Source: CAVQGF01 sp045807945 (GTDB lineage: Bacteria > Acidobacteriota > Terriglobia > Terriglobales > Acidobacteriaceae). Taken from it: DNA of 64,000 bases. Below are positions 1 through 8,417 of the stretch, one piece after another (position 1 is the first letter of the stretch; each line of letters begins with the position of its first letter). The notes under the pieces were generated by a model that saw only the letters and a list, made by a program, of their open reading frames with translations, was not told the origin of the DNA and ran no database searches. The stretch covers positions 1-64,000 of the forward strand of contig JBJMGI010000086.1 of assembly GCA_045807945.1 (NCBI GenBank), given 5' to 3'. Position numbers and translations under genes: made by a program.

Positions 1-1022
1 ACTTCATAAAACCACCGGATCTGCTCTTCCCGCGTGCAGCCGTTGTGGCATTCGGTGATTGCAAGCGGAGTACGAAATCGCCCCCAAGCTTCTTTCAACA
101 GCTGCAGAGGACCGCCCAAACCTTCGCTGCGCACTCGAGCTGCCAGCACATCCACGTAGCGGTCGTGACCATTTCCGCCAAAGTACTCGCCCGGATACAT
201 ATCACCGCGGTGATCGAGGAAGCGCTCGCTGCTCAGGTAATAGTTCAGGCCAATGATGTCCGGCGGACACGGATCTTCTGCGAACGCCTTCAATCCCCGC
301 TCGCCCCCACCCGCATCAAGCAGATATTTCCAGAGCGGATGGTGCTCATCCACGGTGCCGCGAAGCAGGTCGAACGTAAGCCATCGCCGTTCGTTTTCCC
401 ACTCCGCCTGGTAGCGCAAGCGAGGCGTGCTGTAAGCCTTTCCTAAGTCGTCTGTCTGGACCAGCCGCGCCGACGGCGTGACTTCCCGTATCGCGCGCAT
501 CGCCAAAACTACGGCGCGACATTGAGTCAGCAGCGCGCGAACGAAGGTGGTGTGGTCTCGTCCATGCGGATACCACAAGCCGTACAGACCGCTGAAGCGA
601 GCCGTTGTCAGAGGTTCATTGATCGGAGTGAAATCTTCGACCCACGGATACCTCTCGGCGAGCGCCCGCGCGAACTTCGCTATCTTTTCGGGGAACTGCT
701 CATCGACAAGGCAGGTGTGCGGCGGCCCGCTACCATGGTGCACCAACCCAACAATGGGCCGAATCTTCAACTCGCGCAGTCGTTGAAGCCGCGCGTCCGC
801 CCACGACCAATCTGCACTTTCCAGGCCATCTGGTGAGGTGATTTCCCACAGCACCGGATAGCGAAGTGTCCGGATCCCTAGCTCCGCGAACCTGTCCAGA
901 TCCTCGATCCTGTTCCAGTGACCCGTGCGCCTGAGTTGCTCGAAGTATCGGTCGCCAACCCGGTTTACGGTGCACTCCACACCGCCCCATAACTCCAACC
1001 CGGGTTGTGCTTCGGTTATCAC
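1..1022 (-). CDS. GH1-like glycosidase domain protein, 3' end outside window
   Basis: A frame with no internal stop runs off the left edge, giving about 340 residues. It begins at a GTG (complement of 1020-1022) six bases after the galT stop, so it is the last visible gene of the operon. The protein opens with ELWGGVECTVNRVGDRYFEQ and has family 1 glycosidase features: FTPINEPLT near residue 135 (acid/base Glu in NEP) and AITECHNGC near residue 325 (candidate nucleophile Glu). From memory, proteins of this type are often fused to a C-terminal RmlD-like sugar-nucleotide reductase domain, which would lie beyond the window. A role in trimming or modifying a surface polysaccharide is inferred from the galactofuranose neighbours. 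The GTG start has only a weak ribosome-binding site. Confidence 0.72.
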   Translation of the reverse strand, partial: MITEAQPGLELWGGVECTVNRVGDRYFEQLRRTGHWNRIEDLDRFAELGIRTLRYPVLWEITSPDGLESADWSWADARLQRLRELKIRPIVGLVHHGSGPPHTCLVDEQFPEKIAKFARALAERYPWVEDFTPINEPLTTARFSGLYGLWYPHGRDHTTFVRALLTQCRAVVLAMRAIREVTPSARLVQTDDLGKAYSTPRLRYQAEWENERRWLTFDLLRGTVDEHHPLWKYLLDAGGGERGLKAFAEDPCPPDIIGLNYYLSSERFLDHRGDMYPGEYFGGNGHDRYVDVLAARVRSEGLGGPLQLLKEAWGRFRTPLAITECHNGCTREEQIRWFYE

Positions 1023-1027
1023 GAGAG

Positions 1028-2071
1028 TTAGCCTGCCCTTTGTAGAGAAACGTCTGGGGTGGCGCGCAGATGCTCCGCGGCACTTTCCGGCGTCACGTCA
1101 CGCTGCGGCATTCCCAGCATTTCGTATCCCACCATGAATTTTCGGATAGACGCCGAGCGCAGCAACGGTGGATAGAAATGCGCATGCAGGTGCCACTCCG
1201 GATGCTTCGCCTCATCGGTCGGCCGCTGATGAAATCCCATCGAGTACGGGAAGGGGACTCCGAACAGATTGTCGTAACGCGTCGCAAGGCTCGAGAGCAT
1301 GACCGCGAGCCCGCGCCTCTCCTCTTGCCCTAACTGTTCGAGGTCGGAGCAATGGCGTCGCGGCAGCAGAAGTGTTTCAAACGGCCACACCGCCCAAAAG
1401 GGAACGAGTAAAACGAAGCTGTCGTTTTCCGCGATCACTCGCGTTTTGTGAGCTAGTTCAAGCCGCAAATAATCACAAAGAAGGCATGAAGAGCCGGCGT
1501 CGGAATATTCGCTCTGCGCAGAAAGTTCTTTCGTTGGTTCATTCGGCAGAGTCGTCTCCGCCCAGATCTGGCAATGGGGATGAGGATTGCTTGCTCCCAT
1601 CATCGCGCCGCGGTTCTCAAAAATCTGCACGTGATTGATCTCGGTCATCGTGCCCAGCTGCCGGAATTGCTCCACCCATGTCTCGATCACTCGTTCGATC
1701 TGCTCAGAGCCAAGACTCGCAAGCGTGAGGTCATGGCGCGGCGAAAAACACACGACGCGGCAAATGCCCGGCTCGCCTTTCGCCACGATCAGATCATCTT
1801 CGTTAACTTCTTCCGTCGGCGTACTCGGCAGCAGCGCAGAAAAATCATTGTCAAACACGAAAGTAGATGAGTATTTGGGATTCTTCTTCCCGCCCGCGCG
1901 ATCGTTACCCGGACACAGGTAACAAGTCGGGTCGTACTGCGGCTGTTGTTGCGGAGCGACCTCTTCCAATTGCCCTTGCCACGGGCGCTGTGTGCGATGT
2001 GGGGAAACTAGCACCCACTCGTTTGTCAGCGGGTTGTGTCTGCGGTGGGGATGCTCTTTCAGGCTGAGCAT
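1028..2071 (-). CDS. galT: Galactose-1-phosphate uridylyltransferase GalT
   Basis: Leloir-pathway enzyme exchanging UMP between UDP-glucose and galactose-1-phosphate in the cytoplasm. The catalytic signature SNPHPHCQIW holds the nucleophilic His of the HPH triplet, and CYLCPGN near the N-terminus is a metal-binding CxxC. I place the start at the ATG ending at 2071 (MLSLKEHPHRRHNP), preceded by GGTGGAG. This gives 347 residues, the usual family length (about 348), and a 13-base overlap with the end of galE. The open frame extends upstream to 2173, but that part lies inside galE and looks unlike the family. The overlap implies translational coupling with galE. Confidence 0.95.
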   Translation of the reverse strand: MLSLKEHPHRRHNPLTNEWVLVSPHRTQRPWQGQLEEVAPQQQPQYDPTCYLCPGNDRAGGKKNPKYSSTFVFDNDFSALLPSTPTEEVNEDDLIVAKGEPGICRVVCFSPRHDLTLASLGSEQIERVIETWVEQFRQLGTMTEINHVQIFENRGAMMGASNPHPHCQIWAETTLPNEPTKELSAQSEYSDAGSSCLLCDYLRLELAHKTRVIAENDSFVLLVPFWAVWPFETLLLPRRHCSDLEQLGQEERRGLAVMLSSLATRYDNLFGVPFPYSMGFHQRPTDEAKHPEWHLHAHFYPPLLRSASIRKFMVGYEMLGMPQRDVTPESAAEHLRATPDVSLQRAG

Positions 2072-3066
2072 CGCTCCACCTCTGGTGCGTCGGCGTAACC
2101 GCGAGGATGGCGCTGGTGCCACTCCCACGCGCTTCGGACGATGCTTTCGAGCTCTGGATATTTCGGCTTCCATCCAAGCTCGCGCTGGATTTTCTGTGAG
2201 CTCGCGACCAGGGCCGCGGGATCTCCTGGCCGCCGCGGAGTCTCTTCGGCCGGGATCGGGTGACCCGTCACCTTGCGGGCGACATCGATCACCTCGCGCA
2301 CGCTGAATCCTCTTCCGTTGCCCAGGTTGTAGATGAGCTTGTCTCTCTCCTCCAACGCCTTGAGCGCGAGCAGATGGGCAGCAGATAGGTCCGAGATGTG
2401 TATGTAATCGCGGATACAGGTCCCATCGGGAGTGGGGTAATCCGTGCCGTAGATGGAGATCTTCTTTCGCTCCCCAAGTGCTACCTGCAGCACCAGCGGG
2501 ATCAGGTGCGACTCCGGATGGTGCGCTTCTCCTAACTCACCGACCGCTCCGGCAGCATTGAAGTACCGCAGGCTCGCATACCGGAATCCGTGGACGCGAT
2601 GGAACCACGCGAGCATCTGCTCAACCAACAATTTCGATTCGCCGTAAGCATTTGTCGGCTCCAGCGGGTCGCTTTCCTGGATCGGGATCTGCTTTGGCTC
2701 GCCGTAAAGAGCCGCGGTTGAGGAAAAAACAAATTTGCGGACTCCCGCGCGAAGCATAGCTTCAAGTAGAGAGAGAGTAGCCGCGCTGTTGTTTCTGAAG
2801 TATTTTTCCGGCACTTGCATCGATTCGCCGGCTTCGATCAGCGCGGCGAAGTGCATTACGGCATCGATCGATTCGGAGCGCAACAACGCCTCGACCTTGC
2901 CTGCATCCGCAACGTCACCTTCGACAAGCTTGGCTTGCCCGGGTACCGCCTCGCGGTGTCCTCGACTGAGATTGTCGTACACCACTACCTGATTTCCTGC
3001 GGAGACCAGGTCCGCGGCAACTACGCTGCCGATGTATCCGGCGCCACCTGTTACAAGTACTCTCAA
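2059..3066 (-). CDS. galE: UDP-glucose 4-epimerase GalE
   Basis: Short-chain dehydrogenase-type epimerase interconverting UDP-glucose and UDP-galactose with bound NAD. The N-terminus has the Rossmann motif VTGGAGYIGS. The catalytic Tyr/Lys pair is in AYGESK near residue 145, with the SSTAALYG strand before it. At 335 residues it matches the family (about 338). It lies 20 bases downstream of glf and overlaps galT, so a single transcript would supply UDP-galactopyranose to the mutase encoded just upstream. Confidence 0.97.
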   Translation of the reverse strand: MRVLVTGGAGYIGSVVAADLVSAGNQVVVYDNLSRGHREAVPGQAKLVEGDVADAGKVEALLRSESIDAVMHFAALIEAGESMQVPEKYFRNNSAATLSLLEAMLRAGVRKFVFSSTAALYGEPKQIPIQESDPLEPTNAYGESKLLVEQMLAWFHRVHGFRYASLRYFNAAGAVGELGEAHHPESHLIPLVLQVALGERKKISIYGTDYPTPDGTCIRDYIHISDLSAAHLLALKALEERDKLIYNLGNGRGFSVREVIDVARKVTGHPIPAEETPRRPGDPAALVASSQKIQRELGWKPKYPELESIVRSAWEWHQRHPRGYADAPEVERCSA

Positions 3067-3086
3067 TTGCGCGCTCCGACTCTCAC

Positions 3087-4295
3087 CTACGCGATCTTTC
3101 TCTCGGTATCGACCTTACTTCCCATGGCCAGCACTTGCGACGGACTACGGAATCCGTTGCCGGGATACAGAACGCGTTTGCGCGACTTCGGTTGTACTCG
3201 CGGCAACCGCTCCGAGATCTTCTTGAAGGTCGCGAGCGCCTGCCCGGTCACCTGGTCCATGTTGTAGTACTTGTAAGTCGCCAGCCGCCCCACAAAATGG
3301 ACTTTGAGTTCGTCATCGGCTAAGGCTTTATATTTCTGATAGAGCTCCGCATTTTCCGGCCGCGGCACCGGATAGTACGGATCGCCCTCTGCTTGGGGAA
3401 ATTCGTAAACGATACTCGTCTTCGGATGCTCTTGGCCCGTCAGATACTTGAATTCCGTGACACGCGTGTACAGGTGCTCGTTTGGATAGTTGATCACGGC
3501 CTCCGGCTGAAACACAGGTCGCTCATGGGTTTCGTGTTTGAAACGCAGCGAGCGGTACGGAAGTTTTCCGTAGCGATAATCGAAGTACTCATCCACCGGC
3601 CCTGTGTAGACCATCTCGTCGTATTCGATCTCGCCTGCGATCTCGCGGTAGTCGGTATTCAGCAGGATCTTGATATTCGGATGATCAAGCATGTTCTCGA
3701 ACATCCGCGTGTAGCCCCGCAGCGGCATCGCCTGGTAGCGGTCGGTGAAATAGCGGTTGTCGCGGTTTGTGCGCACAGGAATGCGGGCAGTTACTGCCGC
3801 GTCAAGCTCTGAAGGATCCAGGTCCCACTGTTTACGGGTGTAGTTGCGAAAGAATTTCTCGTAGAGTTCGCGGCCGACTTTGCTCACCACCGCGTCTTCA
3901 GAGGTCCTGACCTGCGCCACTGGCTCCGCCATGGATTGCAAAAATCCATCCACCTCTTTCGAAGTGAGCCTCAGGCCATAGAGTTGATTGATGGTGTCCA
4001 GATTGATCGGGATCGGAACGAGCTGCCCGTCTACGCTCGCAAGCACGTGGTGCTCGTAGCTCCGCCATTCCGTGAACAGCGAGAGATGCTCGAAGATCTC
4101 CTTCGAATTTGTGTGAAAGATGTGCGGCCCGTACTTGTGCACCAGCAGGCCGTCGTCGTTGTAGTGGTCGTAGGCGTTCCCCCCGATATGGGGGCGCTTG
4201 TCCACCAGCAGCACTCTTTTGTCACACACCTTCGCCAGGCGCTCAGCGATCACGCTGCCGGCAAATCCTGCGCCTACAACTAGGTAATCAAACAT
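3087..4295 (-). CDS. glf: UDP-galactopyranose mutase Glf
   Basis: Flavoenzyme that contracts UDP-galactopyranose to UDP-galactofuranose, the donor for Galf-containing surface glycans. The N-terminus carries the FAD-binding motif GAGFAGSVIAERLA, followed by the HIGGNAYDHYND segment typical of the family. The conserved YTRKQWDLDPSEL stretch near residue 150 and the C-terminal GRLATYKYYNMDQ segment are also present. Length (402) is near the family norm of 370-400. It sits between a glycosyltransferase (22 bases upstream) and galE (20 bases downstream), so the operon makes and consumes Galf. Confidence 0.96.
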   Translation of the reverse strand: MFDYLVVGAGFAGSVIAERLAKVCDKRVLLVDKRPHIGGNAYDHYNDDGLLVHKYGPHIFHTNSKEIFEHLSLFTEWRSYEHHVLASVDGQLVPIPINLDTINQLYGLRLTSKEVDGFLQSMAEPVAQVRTSEDAVVSKVGRELYEKFFRNYTRKQWDLDPSELDAAVTARIPVRTNRDNRYFTDRYQAMPLRGYTRMFENMLDHPNIKILLNTDYREIAGEIEYDEMVYTGPVDEYFDYRYGKLPYRSLRFKHETHERPVFQPEAVINYPNEHLYTRVTEFKYLTGQEHPKTSIVYEFPQAEGDPYYPVPRPENAELYQKYKALADDELKVHFVGRLATYKYYNMDQVTGQALATFKKISERLPRVQPKSRKRVLYPGNGFRSPSQVLAMGSKVDTERKIA

Positions 4296-4317
4296 CTGTT
4301 CTCCTGTTTCGAAAAAA

Positions 4318-5496
4318 TCAGACCGTAGAACTTCCTGCTCCGGCTACTTCTTCATCCACCCGCAATTCCTCCAAGGACTCGCAACAGCCGTTCGGGAGCG
4401 CAGCGCTGATCAGGGTATGCATCCTCGACCACGTGCTGTCCCACGAATTGCCCGCCAGGAATGTGTCAACTTGTGTGCGCCACGATTCGTTCGCCTGGGC
4501 GTCGCTCTGTTCTGGTTGCAGGCTGAATTCGATCTCCTGGACGAATTGCTCTGGAGTGGCCGCAATGCGTACCAGGTCGAGCTCTCCATACGGGGTCACA
4601 ACGTCCGCGATCGGCGACGACACCGCCCGCAATCCCGCAGCAAGATACTCGGGAGTCTTGGTAGGGCTGATGTACCGCGTCGACTCATTGAGCGCGAAGG
4701 GAAGCAGGCCCACATCCCACCCCGCGAGATACGCCGGCAGTTCTTTGTAGTCTTTCGCGCCCAGGTAATGGATGTTCGCTGCGCGCGGCAGATCGTCTTC
4801 GTTGATCTTCACCACCGGGCCGACCATCACGATGTGCCAGTCTGGCCGCATCTTTGCGATTCCGGCGATCAGTTCAAGGTCGATGCGCTCATCGATAACG
4901 CCGCAGTATCCCAGCCGCGGGCGCGGGATAGCTGCCTGGTCGGCCGGGTCTTGCGCCTGACTTCGGGCTTTTGCAAAATGTGCGCGATCGATGCTGCTGG
5001 GGAAAAGATGTGTGTTCGAGTGGTTCTTTTTCTTCGATTCGTAAAGGCTTCTGCCGCCGGCAAAGACCATCGCGGCGCGCTCGAAGAGTTCAGCTTCCGC
5101 CTTGCGCAGTCCGGGCGGAGCTCCACGAAAACCGGAAAGCTCGTCCATGCAGTCGTAAACCGTGAGCGCTGGCTTCAGGTGCCGCGAAAATCCCAGCCCG
5201 GTCGGCGAGTAGTACCACCCCACGAACTCTGAAATTTCTTGCTCGGAAAGAAACTGGTCAAGCATCTTCTTTTGCGCTTCGCAGTCCTCGGCATCGCTAA
5301 GCCCGTTCGGCAGGCGCGGAGTGATAACGAAGAGGTTGAATGACGGACGAAATACGTCTATGCGGGCTGTTTCGGAGCCATACGTCGGCTCTTCCCAGTA
5401 GAAGACACGGTGGTCGTGCGCGCACCGGCTGAGAAGGTGTTGCGGTCGCTGGTAAACGAAACCCCACCGCAAGTGTGAGATAGCCACATAATCCAT
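4318..5496 (-). CDS. Glycosyltransferase, GT4/family 1-like, Galf-operon
   Basis: A 392-residue cytoplasmic glycosyltransferase opening with MDYVAISHLRWGFVYQRPQH, a start common to glycosyltransferases encoded beside glf. The C-terminal half has the GT-B donor-site pattern: RYISPTKTPEYLAAGLRAV near residues 290-310, with the conserved Glu of EYLAAG. There are no membrane segments. It is the first gene of the galactose/Galf operon. Its acceptor and whether it uses UDP-Galf cannot be read from the sequence; the link to Galf rests on position. No clear Shine-Dalgarno precedes the ATG. Confidence 0.85.
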   Translation of the reverse strand: MDYVAISHLRWGFVYQRPQHLLSRCAHDHRVFYWEEPTYGSETARIDVFRPSFNLFVITPRLPNGLSDAEDCEAQKKMLDQFLSEQEISEFVGWYYSPTGLGFSRHLKPALTVYDCMDELSGFRGAPPGLRKAEAELFERAAMVFAGGRSLYESKKKNHSNTHLFPSSIDRAHFAKARSQAQDPADQAAIPRPRLGYCGVIDERIDLELIAGIAKMRPDWHIVMVGPVVKINEDDLPRAANIHYLGAKDYKELPAYLAGWDVGLLPFALNESTRYISPTKTPEYLAAGLRAVSSPIADVVTPYGELDLVRIAATPEQFVQEIEFSLQPEQSDAQANESWRTQVDTFLAGNSWDSTWSRMHTLISAALPNGCCESLEELRVDEEVAGAGSSTV

Positions 5497-5640
5497 TGAC
5501 TATGTAGATGAGGGTTGTGTCCGTCGTTATGCCACGCACGCTTCCAATGACGCACTATGGCTCCGATTCGCGGGTCTCTGCTGCTTTTTCGGCGCGGATT
5601 GCAAGTCGCAGCTGCTACTGAACCGATGCGTAACTGGATT

Positions 5641-5694
5641 CTGAGTCTCTGCTGAAGAATTAGAAGTCTGAGTCTCTGCTGAAGAATTGGAAGT
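5641..5694. repeat. 27-bp tandem direct repeat in an intergenic region
   Basis: Two head-to-tail 27-bp units (5641-5667 and 5668-5694) are identical except at unit position 22 (A versus G). The core TCTCTGCTG also occurs nearby at about 5575-5583 and 5710-5718. The repeat sits in the 312-base region 5497-5808 between the divergent glycosyltransferase and zinc-ribbon genes, where I see no convincing gene or promoter. A minus-strand open frame through it would encode two NSSAETQ repeats, but it looks non-coding. Confidence 0.8.
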
Positions 5695-5808
5695 AAGTTG
5701 AGTTGCGAATCTCTGCTGCTCAACCGCGCGGCCAATATAGGCCATGCCTCGATTGTGAGGCAGCCGTTAAAACAAGCTTCCCACCTAAGTTGTGTAGAGA
5801 GAGCGCCA

Positions 5809-6078
5809 ATGCAATGTGAAAAATGCCGCCGGCCTTACGGCTACAACCAAGGGAAGCTGCACGAGTTCTACATACGGCCTTGGACTTGGGGGTACAGGCA
5901 TGTTCCTGAACAACGAGTGCCAGAGCTCCGTTGGCTTTGCCAGGACTGCGAGCGCAGCTTTGATCTGAAGCAGGAGGGCGAACGCATTTCGTTGGTGCAA
6001 AGAGTCGAGACCGAAAAGCTCCCCTCGGAAATGCGCGAGAGCTGCCCCTCGAATACAGTCCAGAATGCTTCCGCCTAG
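5809..6078 (+). CDS. Small two-CxxC zinc-ribbon-like protein, unknown role
   Basis: An 89-residue protein starting MQCEKCRRPYGYN. It has CEKC at residues 3-6 and CQDC near residue 45, spacing compatible with a four-Cys zinc ribbon. Between them is a Trp/Tyr-rich stretch (RPWTWGYRHVPEQRVPELRW). The frame is open further upstream, but this ATG is preceded by GTAGAGAGAGCG, a fair ribosome-binding site, and the upstream part has no protein-like character. The C-terminal 35 residues look disordered. I recognise no named family. It converges on the PilZ gene with a 10-base gap. Confidence 0.65.
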   Translation: MQCEKCRRPYGYNQGKLHEFYIRPWTWGYRHVPEQRVPELRWLCQDCERSFDLKQEGERISLVQRVETEKLPSEMRESCPSNTVQNASA

Positions 6079-6088
6079 TTGATGGCGG

Positions 6089-6460
6089 TTATTTCTTCGA
6101 CAGCAGGCGCATCAAGTCGTTCTTCGCATTTTCCGACTTGGCTTCTTCCTTGTCCTGGAATATGGACTTTCCCTGCTCCAGGCACTGGATCCCGATCTGC
6201 CCGCGCCGCTCCGTGTTCGGCGCGCCCACCCAGGCGATGCGAAACATTGATTTTTCCGTGCCACGTTCCACGTTGATGATCTCTCCAGGTTGCAGATTCC
6301 AACCAGGCAGGTTCAGCCGCGCGCCTTCGGAGGATATGTCCAGGGTGCAAGCCATCGCAGGTCTCGCCTGCGGATCCGTCCCGCGCACTTTCACCGGCAC
6401 AGCGGCGATCTTCCTCGGTTTTTTTCTGCGGTCTGGACCTTCGTAACGCGGCGTCTCCAT
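6089..6460 (-). CDS. PilZ-domain protein (candidate c-di-GMP receptor)
   Basis: A 123-residue protein with PilZ hallmarks: RRKKPRK near residues 11-17 (the RxxxR arm that contacts c-di-GMP) and LDISSEGARL near residue 40 (the D-x-S-x-x-G motif). The fold ends with GQIGIQCLE. I prefer the ATG at 6460 (METPRYEGPDRR) because GGAG sits six bases upstream; a GTG at 6523 would add 21 residues. No effector domain is fused, so it probably acts by binding a partner. The C-terminus (KEEAKSENAKNDL) is a charged helix. Confidence 0.82.
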   Translation of the reverse strand: METPRYEGPDRRKKPRKIAAVPVKVRGTDPQARPAMACTLDISSEGARLNLPGWNLQPGEIINVERGTEKSMFRIAWVGAPNTERRGQIGIQCLEQGKSIFQDKEEAKSENAKNDLMRLLSKK

Positions 6461-6602
6461 CGAATGCTCCGGCAAGCGGCCCAGATTTGGGACCAGCATT
6501 ATTTCAGCGGGGGAATGTGTCACGAATCCTACGAAACGCGGTTCTAAAGGTCAATCGTTTTCCGCGCGTCCCAAGTACTTTGGTAATCGAGGGCGCACTC
6601 GC

Positions 6603-7832
6603 TCAGTGGCTCACAAGGGCGGGGATCAGAACGCTTCCTCTCGGGCTCCCAATGCCCGTGACTGTGTCATAGCCGATCACCGAAATGCAAAGCGAACCGC
6701 AGGTTCCATTCGTGCCGCTATGAATGTCGTGATAGTCGCTGTATGTACTCTTGGCGATCGCGTAAAGCGCGTTATTCGTGTGGCTCAGGTTCGCCTTGCC
6801 GGAAGCGCGCCGCATCGAGTTCGCGATAGCGAACAGGCCCGCCCACTGCGGTGCGCTCGCGCTCGTTCCACCTAATTGAAACCATCCCTTTTCTCCTTGA
6901 TAGGTCACGGTGTCGTACACCGGTACTCCCGTCGAGGGAGCGGCGTCGTACGCCACATCAGGGACGGCGCGCTTGCCCGTAGAATCCCGCGGGATAGGGA
7001 AGCTCGATTGGTAGCTTGGCTCCGACTCATATCGCGAAAGTCCCCCGCCGCTGCCGCTCCATGCCGATTCGCTGATGTACCCGCCGGTCGAGCTCACGGA
7101 AAGTTTTGTCCCGCCGACCGCCACCACACCGGGAGAGGCCGCCGGCCATTGCGCGCCGAAGCCGCTGTCGCCCGAAGAGACAATGAAGGTCACGTTGTTA
7201 ATGGCGAAATGCGAGTCGTAGCCTTTCTCGATGGAGAATTCGCTGCCGCCCCAGCTCATCGAAACCACGCTCGCGCCCTGCTGCACCGCGACATCCACAG
7301 CGTGCAGCAGCGCGGTCAAGCTGTTGCTGCTCGCTTCCACCAGCACGATCTTCGCCTTGGGCGCGATCACATGCGCCCATTCCACATCCAAGGCGATCTC
7401 CAACGCCCAGCCCGCATCCGTCACCGGCTTGGTGCCGCTCGCGTACACCTTCTTGAAACATCCGTTTGAAGTCGTGCAGGTCGCCAGGCCGTACGTCGAA
7501 TTGAAATGCGAGAGGTCAGCTGCGATGTTCGGGTCATCGTACGCGTCAACGATTCCGATCGTCTGTCCCGAGCCCTGGTTCGATATGGCGCTGAAACCGT
7601 ACGCGCCGCGGATGCGCGAGGGCGAGATCCCCGTGGGCGAAGTGGTCGCATCGCTCGCAATGCGCAGCGGGGGCTGCGCGTACCCAGCCGCGGGACGGTA
7701 CGCAAACACTGGGCGCCCGCGCTCCGCATCTTGCAGGTTTCGGACGAACGAGACCTGAGCGAGAACTGTAGAAGCTGGAATGAACAGGAGAAGAACGAGG
7801 GAAGACCTGAGGACTACTGCGCACCGAACCAT
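6603..7832 (-). CDS. Secreted sedolisin-type (S53) serine peptidase without prodomain
   Basis: A 409-residue exported peptidase with a signal peptide (RSSLVLLLFIPASTVLAQ, cut near residue 26). Sedolisin features are visible: WALEIALDVEWAH holds the catalytic Glu and Asp, SSGDSGFGAQWPA the oxyanion Asp, and GGTSASAPQWAG the nucleophilic Ser. A C-terminal calcium-site pattern IGYDTVTGIGSP completes the fold. Classical sedolisins carry a prodomain of roughly 180 residues; here the mature domain (GISPSRIRGAYGF) begins near residue 68, so that prodomain is absent. It may be a degradative enzyme of acidic soil. It follows two other genes for exported proteins on the same strand. Confidence 0.88.
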   Translation of the reverse strand: MVRCAVVLRSSLVLLLFIPASTVLAQVSFVRNLQDAERGRPVFAYRPAAGYAQPPLRIASDATTSPTGISPSRIRGAYGFSAISNQGSGQTIGIVDAYDDPNIAADLSHFNSTYGLATCTTSNGCFKKVYASGTKPVTDAGWALEIALDVEWAHVIAPKAKIVLVEASSNSLTALLHAVDVAVQQGASVVSMSWGGSEFSIEKGYDSHFAINNVTFIVSSGDSGFGAQWPAASPGVVAVGGTKLSVSSTGGYISESAWSGSGGGLSRYESEPSYQSSFPIPRDSTGKRAVPDVAYDAAPSTGVPVYDTVTYQGEKGWFQLGGTSASAPQWAGLFAIANSMRRASGKANLSHTNNALYAIAKSTYSDYHDIHSGTNGTCGSLCISVIGYDTVTGIGSPRGSVLIPALVSH

Positions 7833-7968
7833 GGAACCACCTGGGCCCAGCTGCTCTTAGAAAGCAGCTATGTTGTTACTGGTTAGTATAGGGTTCCGCA
7901 GCTCGGGTTGTGAGCCGTTCCACGCCAAAATCTTCACCTACTCCGCTTTCCTTAGTCCTGAAAGTGAT

Positions 7969-8364
7969 TCAGCGAACTCCCGGATCAATATCCATGTCCA
8001 CGCGCGTAGTCTGATCCGCGGTAACTTTGAACGGTTGCCGTTTAACTCGGGCGTGCCCCTTTGGTCTCCTACCTTGCACATCCATGATGTAATCGCCAGG
8101 TGGGATTGCGACTTCATAGTTTCCATTCCCATCCGGGATCACACGGGCAATTTCTCTCTTACCATCTTCAGTTAAGACGATCAGGGGATATTCGGCGTAG
8201 GTTTCCGCCGTTATAGGAATTGGTGCCCCATCTGCGAGGTTGACCTCAGTTCGTGACACGATCCTCACGTGTCCCTTTACATGACCTAGTTTGGGTGTGT
8301 CAGTGAGTGCGGTACCAACCAGACTAAAAACGAGGAAGGTAATAAGCAGAGTTTTCACGGTCAT
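7969..8364 (-). CDS. Small exported carboxypeptidase-regulatory-like protein
   Basis: A 131-residue protein with a signal peptide (MTVKTLLITFLVFSLVGTALT). The rest is beta-rich: REIARVIPDGNGNYEVAIPPGDYIM resembles CarboxypepD_reg or prealbumin-like domains, which pack as seven-stranded Ig-like sandwiches. I place the start at the ATG at 8364; an open frame continues upstream, but it would overlap the preceding gene and lose the signal peptide. The function is unknown, and a periplasmic or surface binding role is a guess. Confidence 0.65.
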   Translation of the reverse strand: MTVKTLLITFLVFSLVGTALTDTPKLGHVKGHVRIVSRTEVNLADGAPIPITAETYAEYPLIVLTEDGKREIARVIPDGNGNYEVAIPPGDYIMDVQGRRPKGHARVKRQPFKVTADQTTRVDMDIDPGVR

Positions 8365-8417
8365 CGATACGATGCAAAAAAGATTGGGCGGGGCTATCTT
8401 CTGCCCCGCCCAAAGGC

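Noticed and set aside
5527..5745. Minus-strand open frame with two NSSAETQ repeats
   Set aside because: It is created by the 27-bp tandem repeat, has no ribosome-binding site and overlaps the region upstream of the glycosyltransferase gene.
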